Positions 50,807-61,968 of a DNA stretch of 64,000 bases are shown here, piece after piece. The stretch lies in contig CAJNOP010000306.1 in the NCBI GenBank assembly GCA_905250075.1, forward strand, positions 62,001 to 126,000, written 5' to 3'. Position 1 is the first letter of the stretch; every line of letters starts with the position of its first letter. The notes beneath the pieces were generated by a model, which worked only from the letters and a program-made list of their open reading frames with translations, did not search any database and was not told the DNA's origin. A program made the translations under genes and the position numbers. This DNA is from Rotaria sp. Silwood1. Taxonomy: Eukaryota > Rotifera > Eurotatoria > Philodinida > Philodinidae.

Positions 50807-51440
50807 ATGGTTTTAGCGTTTTAAATTTGTACTTGTATTCAGTGATAACAGTTTTTAGTCACATTTTTCTACACAATAAAATTATTGCATTACTTAACCG
50901 AATTTAATAAAGAGCTTTATTAAAAGATGAAGCTTACTATGTACTTTCAATTTTTATTCAAAACTGTATATAACATATTTAATATTTATCTGTCGTAAAA
51001 TAGACTACCATTACACTGTTACCGATTCTGAAAAGCCAAAACGAAAGAATTACCTTATCATAACTTGCATTCATTCAGAAAGAACTTATATCTTAATTAT
51101 TTATTTAAATGTGACTCGTTTATTTTGATTCATATCAAATTAATCTTCTGTAGAAATCGACTTCTCAAGACAGTTATATTTACCAGCTAGAAGTATTCAA
51201 ATTAAAATTTTCTGTTCAATATTGTTCCAATACACGAAGTATCAAAAACTAGAACAAAACTCAGAAAATAGTTCAAATATCCAAGTACAATTCGTGAAGG
51301 TTGTATCAAAATAATGTATATAGCGAGTCAGATGAGTCCTACATCTTCATTCAAGGACAGTTCAAGCACAATGAAATAACTACAATCATGAGAGGCCAGA
51401 AAAACACTTCTGTTTTGCTATTTCATGAAACCTATCGCAT
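50807..51440. terminator. Pirin 3' flank with AATAAA
   Basis: AATAAA at 50875-50880, about 70 nt after the pirin stop, is the likely poly(A) signal. Nothing else was recognised up to the hAT element. Confidence 0.6.
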
Positions 51441-52848
51441 CCATTCATCAGGGGCGTAAGTCACCACTGAAGGCAGGGAGGGGGCGTAGTCCTTTGAATT
51501 GTTTTTTTTTGGGGAGATATTAAAAAAAATTGTGACTGAGATAGCGCGTGTCTAAAAAAATGGATTTCTAGTTGTTTGCTATGTGTTTTTTGTGTAGACA
51601 ATACAGTTCAGAAACCCATGTAAAAAATTGGGATTGAGAATCAGATTCAAAGTCGATTATAATGGCACTATTATAACCGGATTTTAATCAGATTTTTCAG
51701 CTTTAAATGGCAAATTTTATTTGATTTTCATTTTTTCTATCGATTTTAATCGATTACCAACAACTACTATAATAATAGCTTTAAAACAATCAAAATTAAA
51801 TTAAATTTGTCATTTAAAGCTGAAAAATCTGATTTGAATCAGGTTATAATAGTGCTATTATAATCAATTTTTAACCTGATTCTTAATCCAATTTTTTTAC
51901 ATGGGGAACACTACAGCAGAAAAGAAGCATGGATGAAAAAGAAGAGAGACGCACACAAAGACGTAATGACAGAAAGATGGATGAGTATAAAAGGGATACA
52001 CGGTTGCTCCGAGGTAATCCAGATTGAGAGACCTATCTAAATCTTTTTCAGTACTGTAATCTTCTTTTGCTCATTGTGTTACAAAAATACTTTCAACGTA
52101 GAAACATCTTATAATATGAAAAAAATTTGGTTTTTCCACCTTCCTTCATTTTGAGGAAGAAAACTGTTATCGTATGGAGTCAAAAGCGTCTCCAGACGTG
52201 TCTAACGCCGAAGACGTTTACGTCAGCGACTATTGATGAAAATGATACTTTATAGAACGCAGCATTAATAGAAACTTCCTAGAAATAGGTTTTAAGCCTT
52301 CAAAATATGGTTAGGCTTATGCAATTGATACCATTTATGCAAGCGAAATTGCTTTGTCGGCAGGTCTAAATTCTATTTCAGTGTTGTTGCGTTCCAAAAA
52401 CTAAATGGTCGTTGAATGAAACCATTGATATTTGTTTAAAAGTTTTTGCCGCCGAAGGCGGCCGCGCTCGTGACCATTTAAAAAATAAAACTCTTACGCG
52501 TAAAAAGTACTATAAGAAAATGTTTAAATGATATATCAGACTTCTTAGGTCAGTTGTAATTGTAAAGTCCTCACTTTTCGCGAAGGGAAATTTTTTTTCA
52601 CTTTATATCTTGTTTGATATGGACTTATTTAATTCAGCACTTTTTGCAAAAGAGTTAGTAAGCTTCTACTTCATGCCTGTTTTCGCCCTTTTTACTAGTG
52701 AAAATAACGAAAACTTCCAAGTATTGTGGGAGGGGGGCGTACTACATAAGCAATTTTTCAAACCAGGGAGGGGCGTTGCCATAGAGAATTTCAAAAGCAG
52801 GGGGGCGTAATGCGCAACGGCCCCCCTATTTACGCTCCTGCCATTCAT
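51441..52848. mobile_element. Non-autonomous hAT element with 8-bp target duplication
   Basis: The element spans 51449-52840 (1392 bp). Left terminus CAGGGGCGTAA, right terminus (reverse complement) CAGGAGCGTAA. It is flanked on both sides by the identical 8-mer CCATTCAT (51441-51448 and 52841-52848), as expected for hAT transposition. GGGGGCG motifs recur near both ends. It has no transposase frame, so it relied on another copy for movement. A second foldback is nested at 51615-51905, and a GC-rich hairpin (GCCGCCGAAGGCGGC) lies near 52450. Confidence 0.9.
51615..51905. repeat. Foldback MITE nested in the hAT element
   Basis: Ends CCCATGTAAAAAATTGGG and the complement of CCAATTTTTTTACATGGG. 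Arms of about 120 bp stay well matched (for example CAGATTTTTCAGCTTTAAAT on the left and its complement on the right). About 290 bp in all. It must have inserted after the hAT element formed, unless it was part of it. Confidence 0.75.
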
Positions 52849-53468
52849 TAAGGCTTCTACAGTAAAACGAACTGCAACTGTTTCTCGTATTGCCCACGTC
52901 CTTGTTCAACTCAGCTGTTGGACTATCAATAGTCAAACACCCTTGAAATGCAATGCGAAGTTACGAAGGTCGATCATCGAAAAAATTGATATTTCATAAA
53001 AAACAAATAATCGCTTCTATGATTTATTACAAAACGCTTTTCAGTGAAAGCAGACATGGCCCACTTCATCAATACGAGAACCCTATCAACATGTTTCTAA
53101 TGAACGCTGTCGATTGCATTTCATCATCTATACGATTCTTTATTTATAATCAATAGCAAATATTTTACTGCATTCTTACTGTTTATCAAGTAATTGAACT
53201 AACCAGGACTTATCGGTGTTTTATGTCCTGAGAAAAATTAGATTATAGACTATTTTCATGAAAAAAAACTCCATTTGTTTACTTGTATATTCAGTCGAGC
53301 TATATGTGACAGAAGTATTGAGTAGACAAAATTGTTTTGTACAATACAGAAAAGCATAAAAATATATATATATTAACAAGTCATACAAAAACATTACAAA
53401 TAATTTAAAGGAATTAGTTAACAAAAAAAGACAAAATAAAAACTTTAAAATTAGCAACTCAAATACAA
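52849..53468. other. Spacer between hAT and Helitron remnants
   Basis: AT-rich; nothing recognised. Confidence 0.45.
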
Positions 53469-53866
53469 TTAGTAATCATAGAACAAAATATGAATAGTTC
53501 CATTGTAATGTTTGATACTTGCATAATATTGATAATATGGATTGTATGCAACGTGAAGTTGTCGATCAATATAATCAGAACCAGGATTAAGTAACGGACG
53601 TTTACTATATTCATGCACGATTATATTATGATTTAAAATTGATGCTGTGGCTATAATAATCGAATGATCTGCATATTTTTTATCTCCCTTCATACGAATA
53701 ATGTCATCATAAATAGTATTATTGTCATCACTAATAAACGATTCGAGTGCAGAACTGTTTCGTGTAATATATCTTATTCCATAATGTCTTAGTTCATGAT
53801 GGTATGTCTGAGTACCAAAAAGCTGATGAGATATAGCTCGAAAGAAACAATTACCATCACCGATAA
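53469..53866 (-). other. Open OTU-like domain within the Helitron remnant
   Basis: About 131 codons remain open and keep the OTU signature GDGNCFFRAIS with the catalytic Asp/Cys region and a C-terminal HYN. A one-base slip in an A run at about 53870 separates it from the upstream helicase part. Survival of this frame may be chance in a short domain. Confidence 0.7.
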
Positions 53867-54369
53867 TTTTTTATTGTACGAAGATTTAAAACTCTTATTT
53901 GTTCAGTTAATGAATGAAATGCGCAATTACTGATCGATAATGCGCTGAGCGATATTGCTTCTTTTTGATTTGAGAGATATTTCAACTATTCTGTGCTTTA
54001 AAACTTATTTACCTCAATTATCTCCCTTAAATTGGAATTTTTTTCATCATGAATCACATTATCATTATTGTTATTCATAACTGATAAAAGAGTTTTCCTT
54101 TTAAATCTTTTATTATCATTTATTTCTATTGAAGTACTTTTACGTTTATTTATATTATTAGAAATTATGGTAACTGATGATACTGAGTTTGAAGTAGAAT
54201 TTCCATGCTGTCATTGTCTCCATATTTAGTTTCAATATAGTTATTTGCATTTTCTTTCGTAATATTAATTGATATAGATAATGCTTCATGAAGACTATAG
54301 AAAATTCCCATGACGTGTTGGCATCCTTTTTCATATGAAACAAAATTCAAATATACTTAACCAAGGCTT

Positions 54370-54665
54370 ACCAAGCTGTTAGTTGTAGTTATGTGTCTAA
54401 ATATATTTACGAAACCTAGCTTCCTCAATGTTATCGCAATAATTTCGAATTAGTTTGTAAATTATCTGTAACGACAAATTGGATGGGTAGCTTGCCACCA
54501 CTCGCGCCAAAGATGTTTACTTAGCTACTTCACATGTCCAAAATGTAACTACCTCACATATAAAACACTCTTATATAGGAGAGAGAGGAAGAGATGAACA
54601 CAGGCGAGAACAATAGAGAGAGGATAAAGAGGCACGAGGAAAGAAAGATCAGTGGAATTGCATAG
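54370..54665. other. Non-coding block interrupting the Helitron frame
   Basis: Between the helicase motif FPLRLSWAMT and the region before the OTU domain, about 300 bp have no helicase similarity. They contain CT-rich sequence and TATATAAGAG (minus strand). This may be an inserted LTR-like or other element, but no clean termini or duplication were found. Confidence 0.35.
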
Positions 54666-57417
54666 TCATCGCCCAACTAAGCCGTAAAGGAAATTGTTTT
54701 ATTGATTTCCTTGAACGAAAATCAGAATCGTGTTGATCAACGCTGTTACTTTCTCTTGTTACATATATTCTATCTTTTCTATGATAATGTGAGCAACTAA
54801 TGTGACGAATACTTACAACTGTAGATAAATCGCATTTTATTATTGTGAAATCTCTGTATTATTATTTTCGACAAAATCCATAATACGGGTTTGTTACACC
54901 ATTTGATAATCCATCATTTACATATCTATTTTTTGTTATCATGACTCGAGCATTTTTAGAAAGCCATAGAAGTTTATTATTCTTTTGTGAATGTTTAGAA
55001 TCGTTTTGTTTTACTTCTTTATCATTGGTATCAATTTCATGCTATGTTCGGGTAGTAGTACAAACATTTTCAATCATTTCTTCGTTATGTGCATCAACCT
55101 GAACATTCCTAGCAAATAGATGTAATATGATTCTGGATGATATTCTTTGTTTAAATAAAACTGAGGACATTTTTCAAGGATATTACGATCTTCTTTGTTT
55201 TTATCCTCTTTTTTCTTTAGTTTTAGGATGCTATTTAACATTTGAGAAAATGAAAAATTTGTTTTTTGTCTTTCATTTATTTTAACTTCAACATATTCAA
55301 AATGATCTGATCAAAGTAAGGATGAATAAATACTTGAAGATGCTACAGGTGATCATTGACAAAAGTCACCAATAGCAATTATTTCAACATTACCAAAAAT
55401 AGCTGTATTCGGATGTATACCCATTGTTTGAGTAAGACGAGAATGCATAGCACCCCATAGATTTGCTTGTATGAGACAAACCTTATCAACAAATAATAAT
55501 TTAAGAGAACACAATTTACATCGATAGCTATTCAGTTTATCATAAGACACTTGATCACTTAAGCTATTAGACTGAGTACCAATACCGAATGCGCTATGAA
55601 TCAGATTCTAAGTGGTATTTTTTACGAGAAAAAGTATTATTTGCTTCGTAATGGAGATATTTCCAAAGATAACTGTTACCTGTGCCTGCTCCTCCTGTAA
55701 TGACGAAGAGGCTCGACATTCGAATTATATAAACCTTTTGTACACCATTCTCGAACACGATAGAGTATTTCTTGTTGTTCTTCGTTGATTGATGCTAATA
55801 ATGGTCTTATTTCATCTATAGTTGAATAAGTTTGCTTCAAGTCATTGAATATATTTTTATTTTTTCTTTCATGTATAATATTCAAATCAAGATTATCTTT
55901 TCGTTCAAGTTCTCTTGACCATGTACATTTCAGCCCATTCGTTGTCTTTCATATTCAATGACAATACATTGAGATAATGATTCTGTCTCGCCTGGTTCTT
56001 TGACGTGAGCTTCATATTTTCTTTGATTTTCATGCGCAACATCTTTTACCTTTCTTATGCATTGTTGTCGAGAATCAACAACTTCACCTCTTTGATAACA
56101 TAGTTCATAAGATTTTTAAAATCTTCTCGACTTCTTATTAGTAAATAAAGACAAAGTAGATTTTCAAAAAAACAATTTTCTCTATCTGTTGCTCAATTGA
56201 AATACGAATATCGAATAATAGCATTACGATTACAACGTTTTTTAATAGCAAATTTGGTGTTTGTAATCGTTTAATTGATTCCTTAGGATCTTTAATATTT
56301 TTTGTGATTGATATGATTTCATTTTCAGATGCAAAATCTGCCATACAAATACAGAATTCAGAATCTTTTGGTTTATCAAAATATTTGTCAGCCAAGCTAG
56401 ACATAAATATTTTTTCATCATCTGGATTCATTTGCTTTAATATATTATATGGCTTTAAAACTTTACCACTATTCGAATGTGCTAGTACAAAAACAAAGCC
56501 TCGACTTGAATGTGTCAGTGGCATTTTAGCAGCACGATAAATAGCATCCTGTGCACTAACTTGTCGATGATTAAAAAATATACCTGTTAATTTTTTCATT
56601 TCTCCACGAACAGACATATTTCCTTCACGGCATTCTTTATGAGTTGCTTCTAGTAATAAACTCATCTCTCGTTCTGGCTTTGTTGTATATGACATAAGAT
56701 ATTTAGCACAAGCATATGGATCAAGTACAAATTGAATATCCATATCAGCATTCCAAGCTCTCTGTAATTCTTCATTATATTGATTAACTCCTCATACATT
56801 GGGTTCTCTTTTATGAACAATGATAGTTCTGGTATCAACTAATTTAAGTGAATATGCGTACTCCTCATAAGTCAAATTATACGCTTTGTTAGAAGATTAT
56901 CGAAATCAGACTATAACAGTATTTTTCTTTTTCTAATGCATTCATTGTTGCATTCATTTTCATGACAATTTCTTTTACTTTTTTAGTACGTTGTTTATTA
57001 TCATCGTTCTCAACTTGGATCGGTACATATTTGAATGTCCATTGAACAACAGAACGTGGAAACCAAAAACGATTAAGTTTGATGATATTATAAACAAGAT
57101 TTTGAATGATTACGAGAATGAGTTTTGTACTTCTCGAATAATGTTATATAATTCAGCATCTTCATTTTACGAAGGAAATCTTGTCGTAATATTTTTGTCA
57201 CAAAATTTCACAGTCTCTTCACAAGATTTTTCGTTCGTTTGCGATCTATTGTATTTAGGTGTACTTTTACCCTAATTGGTATATGTGAATATGGTGTACC
57301 TCGTAATTGCATTTCTATACGAGCAAACCACTCTGTTACATTTTCTAGGCACCATACTCCATCTTTAATAAATAAATTCATAAAACAAGTAAATATTTTT
57401 TCAAACAGACGAGCATT

Positions 57418-57697
57418 CTTTAAGTCGACTGCATGCACGAAGTGCAGGAAGAGCCGACTTATTGCTTTTCACTCGCTTAGTTGCTATGGCAAATTCTTAA
57501 GTCGGCTGACTACACGAAGTGCAGTCAGAGCCGACTTATTGGTTTTCACTCGCTTAGTTGCCATGACAAATTCTTCTTCTCCTTCTTCTTCCTTAAGTCG
57601 GCTGACTGCACGAAGGGCAGGCAGAGCCGACTTATTGTTTTTCACTAGCTTAGTTGCCATGGCAAATTCTTCTTCTTCTTCTTCTTCTTCTTCTCAA
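57418..57697. repeat. Three tandem copies of a hairpin-forming repeat
   Basis: Units start at about 57420, 57497 and 57593 (spacing 77 and 96 bp). Each carries a stem AAGTCGGCT … AGCCGACTT around an inner stem such as GACTGCAC-GAA-GTGCAGTC, followed by TTTTCACTNGCTTAGTTGCC and AAATTC. The second spacing grows by a TTC/TCT expansion, and the third unit ends in about nine TTC repeats. The array begins exactly where the Helitron coding remnant stops. Confidence 0.85.
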
Positions 57698-57739
57698 CAC
57701 ATGAGTCACGATTCAAGTCACCCACTCGTTCTCAGCTCC

Positions 57740-57870
57740 TGATTATCATTTTTAGCCGAAAAAAAGTTTGGCGAGATCCTGAGAACATGACGAGTGCACA
57801 TCTGAAATCCGTTTTTCGAAATTCAGCAGCGTTCGGGAGATGTAAATAATGCCAAAAATGATAATTAACA
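57740..57870. repeat. Short element with inverted ends
   Basis: GATTATCATTTTTAGCC near 57741 faces GCCAAAAATGATAATT near 57851, enclosing about 90 bp of higher GC. Possibly a small MITE. Confidence 0.35.
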
Positions 57871-57945
57871 GCTGCTAGTTTCCTTGTATGGTTATACATG
57901 ACTCAGTGTTAAAACACCATTCATTTAACAGATCTTATGTGCATA

Positions 57946-58165
57946 TACCCAGGACGAGCATTACGATAGTCGTAAACGATCGTATACGTCGTCGTATTCG
58001 ATCGTGTACGGTCGTATACGGTGTAAATTACGATCGTATACGACCGTATTTCGTCGTATTACTTGACACCAGATTTACGACCGCATATCGTCGTGTCGTA
58101 TACGACGAAATACGACGTATATACGCCCACCGTAAACGATCGTACACAGTCGTATACTATGTGGA
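57946..58165. repeat. CGTATACG-rich block A
   Basis: After TATACCCAGGACGAGC, about 200 bp consist largely of permutations of CGTATACG, ACGATCGT, CGTAAACG and CGTCGTATT. They are self-complementary and alternating purine/pyrimidine. A matching inverted block lies at 61525-61760. Confidence 0.8.
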
Positions 58166-58245
58166 TTGTCATCGTGCTTTATTCAAAATTTTTGCTACCT
58201 ACCCTCCCCCCTCCCAACTCTCCAAAGATGGAAAAATTAATCTTT

Positions 58246-58383
58246 GGGGTGTCCAGTCTGACTGGAGGTCCCGATTCTTATTTCTCATGCAGCTTTGATG
58301 ATATATCATCGTACTGTTTCGATATATCATCAAAGCTGCATGAAAAACAAGAACTTGAACCTCCAGCCAAATTGAACATCCCC
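58246..58383. mobile_element. Small hairpin MITE with a perfect 22-bp inner stem
   Basis: Ends GGGGTGTCCAGTCTGACTGG and the complement of CCAGCCAAATTGAACATCCCC pair. The inner stem 58286-58307 matches 58321-58342 perfectly (22 bp), leaving a 13-nt loop. Total 138 bp. The open frames crossing it are fortuitous. Confidence 0.75.
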
Positions 58384-58419
58384 ATTCCATTACATTGAGA
58401 CTTTATGATTTTATTTATC

Positions 58420-58765
58420 CTTTTAATAATCTAAAAAATAAAAGTTAAAATTGATCTAATCTAAAAACAAAAAAATAAAATTCATTTAATCTAAAAAATA
58501 AAATTTATTCAATCTAAAAAATAAAATTGAAACTTTATCTAATCTAAAAGTAAAAAATAAATTTACTTAATCTAAAAAATAAAAGTTAAAATTTATCCAA
58601 TGTGAGAATAAAATTCATTTAATCTAAATATAATAAAATAAGATTTATCTGATCTAAAAATAACAAAATAAAATTTATTTAATCTAAAAATAACAAAATA
58701 AAATTTATCTAGTCTAAAAATAAAAAATAATATTCACCTAAGCCAGAAATAAAAAAAAGAAAATT
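58420..58765. repeat. AT-rich minisatellite
   Basis: More than ten imperfect units of about 25-35 bp share AATCTAAAAAATAAAA followed by TTTATTT- or TTAAAAT-like spacers. Not coding. Confidence 0.85.
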
Positions 58766-59440
58766 CATCAAATAGTAAATTATTAATACAATCGAAATAT
58801 TAGTATTAGATATAATCTAATGTATAATTTACTATACTAATGCTGGAGTCAACATTAAAAAATAAATAAATTGATAAAAATAACGATTTCAGACTCATTC
58901 AAAACTGAAGATTTAATATCATCGAACTAATTTCTATTGGATAAAGAATATCTCTCGACTTCATGAATGAATTACTCATTGGCAATAACGACTATATAGT
59001 ATGGTACTATCTGAATGTCTCTCTATCCGTATATAGCTAAATATTAGATGAAATGAAAACAGACTGTATAAAGTAAGAAGTATTCATCTTTTTACTGCTA
59101 TAAACTGACTACTTTATGTAAAACAAAGTTCATATTTATCAAATACGAGATACCTTTCTTATGTTAAGAATTGAGTACTTAATGGAAAAAGAATACAGAT
59201 ATACATACATGCATACAAAATAGACAGGCTATGTCTGCTACCGTTACAGATATTATTACTGAAGAGTAATATCTCTGTGTTCAAATACATACTTGATCGA
59301 AGAAAAAACGTCGAACATAGTTTTAAATAAGAGGTATATTTGTTTTATTCCTTTCAATTGAGTGTCAGAAAAACAAATTTGTAAAGGAATAAATGTGTCT
59401 GATACTGATAAAAATTACATTTTTTTAAACAGGTGACATC
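58766..59440. other. AT-rich DNA between minisatellites
   Basis: Nothing recognised. Confidence 0.4.
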
Positions 59441-61130
59441 TGTTTTCTCTTGGTATGAACAGATATAGAAACAGATATTGTTTGTCTTATTTGTCGATAA
59501 CAATAATATAGAAAATGCTAACTTCTTACCTCTTATTTTTCTATATTATTGATATGACAAATCTTAGGTTTTATTTCTTATATTTCTATATTGGATATGT
59601 AGAAAATCCTATTTTTTATTTTTCTATATTGGTAATATAGAAAATCTTAATTTTTATTTCTTATTCTTCTATATTGATGACACAGAAACAGTTAGTTTTG
59701 TGTCTTATTTGTCTTTAGTAGTAATATAGAAAATGCTGATTTTTACATCTTATTATTCTACATTGGTGATATGAGAATCTTATTTTTTTTATTTTTCTAC
59801 ATTGGTAACAAAGATAACTATTTGTTTTATTTCTCATTTTTGTATATTGCTGATATAGAAAATATTTTTTATTTTTCAATTTTTCTATATTAATAGTATA
59901 GAAAATCTTAATTTGTATTTCTTATTTTTCTATATTGATGATATAGAAACAGTTAGTTTTGGGTCTTATTCATCTATAATAATAACGGGTGGGGCAAAAG
60001 TTTTCCATTAATTTTGTTTTTAATATAACTCTGGAACACAATGTCGGAGTGACTTCATTTTTTTTTTGTTAGAAAGAGCAAAGTGTCTAGTGCAAAAATA
60101 TATAAAAGAATTTGATTGGAAATGTTTTTCTAAGGCCACAACAATCTTAGAACAGAAGGCGTTAGAAAACTCTTTCGCAACCTTTTTCAACTGAGAAAAA
60201 ATTTCCTATAATTACACAGATTCTCTTTTTATTCGTCTAATGCAGATTTTATAATGTAAGGATAGAGCACTATTGCTTTACAAAAAAAAGAAATTTTCTA
60301 CATGTTTTATAACGGTAGAAATGAAGGCTTTTATGATACCGTCTGTGTCACCGATTTTTCATCACTGTTGATAGCAGTCGAAAAAATAAACTCTATTTCG
60401 CAAGAGAGGTTGCCAGAAGCTATATATTTTATATGAAAAAGAAAGCTGATTGAGTTCTCTACCAAACGATATTATTTGGAATTGGACACAACTTCTCTGT
60501 GAGATATTCAGACAAGGGCTTGTTTTCCCGATGCAAAACCAAATTCGAATAATTAATTTTTTTTTAATCAAATTGTCTTTTGTTCATTCTCTTGTATGTT
60601 ATATCAATTATTTTAATACCAAATGAAAGCCTTCGTTGTACTGAACAACTGTATATATATGGTGCTCAAAAGCGTCGAAAGTGGGTAATGAAAAAGTTCA
60701 AACAAATATTTTTGAATAAAAAAAATTTGACCAAAGTTGCGGAAGAATTTTTTGAAGCCTTGTGTTCTAAGATTATTGTGGCCTTCGAAAAACATTTCCA
60801 ATCAAATTCTTTTATATATTTTTGTAGTAGACACTTTGCTCTTTCTAACAAAAAAAAATGAAGTCACTCCGACATTGTGTTCCAGAGTTATATCAAAAAC
60901 AAAATTAATGCAAAACTTTTGCCCCACCCGTTAATATAGAAAATGCTAATTTTTCTTTCTTATTTTTCTATATTAGTAGTACAAAAAGTCCCATTTTCTT
61001 TCTTACTTTTCCATATTAATTATATGGAAGATCATATTCTTTAGCTTTTTGTTTTTTCTATATTGCTAATGTAGAAAATCTTAACTTTTATTTCTTATTT
61101 CTCTTTGTTAACGGTATAGAGAGTAAACTT
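59441..61130. repeat. Minisatellite of CTATATT…ATATAG units, split by an insertion
   Basis: Units of about 45-65 bp carry TTTTTCTATATTG-T-ATATAGAAAATCTTA and run from about 59500 to 59984. They resume at 60932 and end near 61130. Each unit contains a short palindrome (CTATATT/AATATAG). A 947-bp element separates the two halves. Confidence 0.85.
59983..60933. mobile_element. Mariner-type MITE with ~200-bp terminal inverted repeats
   Basis: The element 59985-60931 starts ACGGGTGGGGCAAAAGTTTT and ends with its complement, with TA on both sides (59983-59984 and 60932-60933). The arms (59985-60190 and about 60725-60931) are very similar (by eye about 95%), suggesting fairly recent activity. The middle has no transposase. 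The overlapping open frames at 60580-60934 are arm sequence, not genes. Confidence 0.88.
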
Positions 61131-61524
61131 TTTTATGCATGAGTTTTTGTGACTATTATGCTATGAATTTCATTATGTAATGATAACTGCCGGTGTAGGC
61201 ACCTATGCATCGGATTCAGTAAGTAAAAAGATCTGGGCTATGTGAAGTTAAGTTGAACTATAGCTGCCAGGGAAGGTGAAACATGACGAGAATGTATGTT
61301 TTTAAAGAAATCAGTTAAAACCTTACTGTAAGATTTTTTTATAATCATACAAGATTTTAGTGTTGGAGCATCTAAGAAACTTGCTAGAAGAATTGACATC
61401 AGATTTCTGAGACGACAATTTCTCATATGATTTTTTGTGTCATCTTGTATGAACATATACGATTTGAGTAACATCGAATAGGATCATACAAGAATTCATA
61501 ACTGATCTTACTATGTCATTTTTC

Positions 61525-61760
61525 GACCTGGGTATGGTCGACACATGCAACTCAACTTACGACTAACTTACGACCATATTCAGTCGTATACTACACTCGT
61601 GCACGGCAGTCATTTATTTTCAACGTGTACGTTGATTGTATTTGAACGTATGGCACCGTATACGTTCATCGTATACGATCGTCGTGTACGATGACCGTTT
61701 CTAGACGTATTTCGTCGTATACGACCGTTTACGATCGTGCTTTTTTGACCTTGGTATATG
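61525..61760. repeat. CGTATACG-rich block B
   Basis: Bounded by CGACCTGGGTA at 61524-61534 and GACCTTGGTA at 61747-61756, and filled with CGTATACG, CGTTTACG, TACGATCGT and TTCGTCGTATA motifs. It is an inverted counterpart of block A: both boundaries match the complement of TACCCAGG at 57946. Confidence 0.8.
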
Positions 61761-61840
61761 CCCTACGCAAAAAATTCGGGGACACTTCAGAATGACTTGG
61801 CAAAATTATATATCTTATTCGAATTAAAGTTTATATATAT

Positions 61841-61967
61841 GGTTTGTGTAGTCATTGCTTAATATTTGATATTATACCATGCAGACGCAAAAGTTCTTGT
61901 TAAATAAAACGAGAACTTTGCGTCTACATGGTATAATATCAAATATTAAGCAATGACTACACTAACC
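61841..61967. repeat. 60-bp-arm hairpin
   Basis: GGTTTGTGTAGTCATTGCTT … ACGCAAAAGTTCT pairs almost perfectly with AGAACTTTGCGT … AAGCAATGACTACACTAACC, with a loop of about 12 nt. Confidence 0.85.
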
Positions 61968-61968
61968 A

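Larger units (their letters stand above)
53469..57440 (-). pseudogene. Decayed Helitron: Rep, Pif1-type helicase and OTU domains
   Basis: Read right to left. 57438-57208 is a Rep-side fragment (NVTEWFARIEMQLRGTPYSH). 56743-56138 is the conserved linker ([17 protein letters not shown]…, [20 protein letters not shown]). Near 55690-55670 is the Walker A site, now GGAGTGNS with Lys changed to Asn. Near 55500-55353 are VDKVCLIQANLWGAM and GDFCQ. Near 54960 is NARVMITKNRYVNDGLSNGV, and near 54710-54670 FPLRLSWAMT. 53861-53469 is an OTU cysteine-protease-like domain (GDGNCFFRAIS … HYN). Helitrons transpose by rolling-circle replication with a Rep/helicase protein; OTU domains occur in some. Several frameshifts and stops show that it is dead: TGA after KREPNV, a stop after GDFCQ, slips near 55700 and 53870. 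The Rep N-terminus is missing at the hairpin array. Confidence 0.85.

Noticed and set aside
54375..54896. Solo LTR beginning TGTTAG and ending near 54896
   Set aside because: Helicase motifs (FPLRLSWAMT, NGV followed by DFVENNN) are readable inside the supposed LTR, so the right half is Helitron coding. Only about 300 bp may be foreign.
57418..57697. CRISPR-like array
   Set aside because: Only three long hairpin units with unequal spacing and no unique spacers, in a eukaryotic genome.
57239..58398. Plus-strand open frames of 111-167 codons
   Set aside because: They are antisense to the Helitron remnant or read through the hairpin array, CGTATACG block and a MITE.
60580..60934. Open frames of 62-93 codons on both strands
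   Set aside because: They lie in the arm of the mariner-type MITE; the other arm gives mirror frames.
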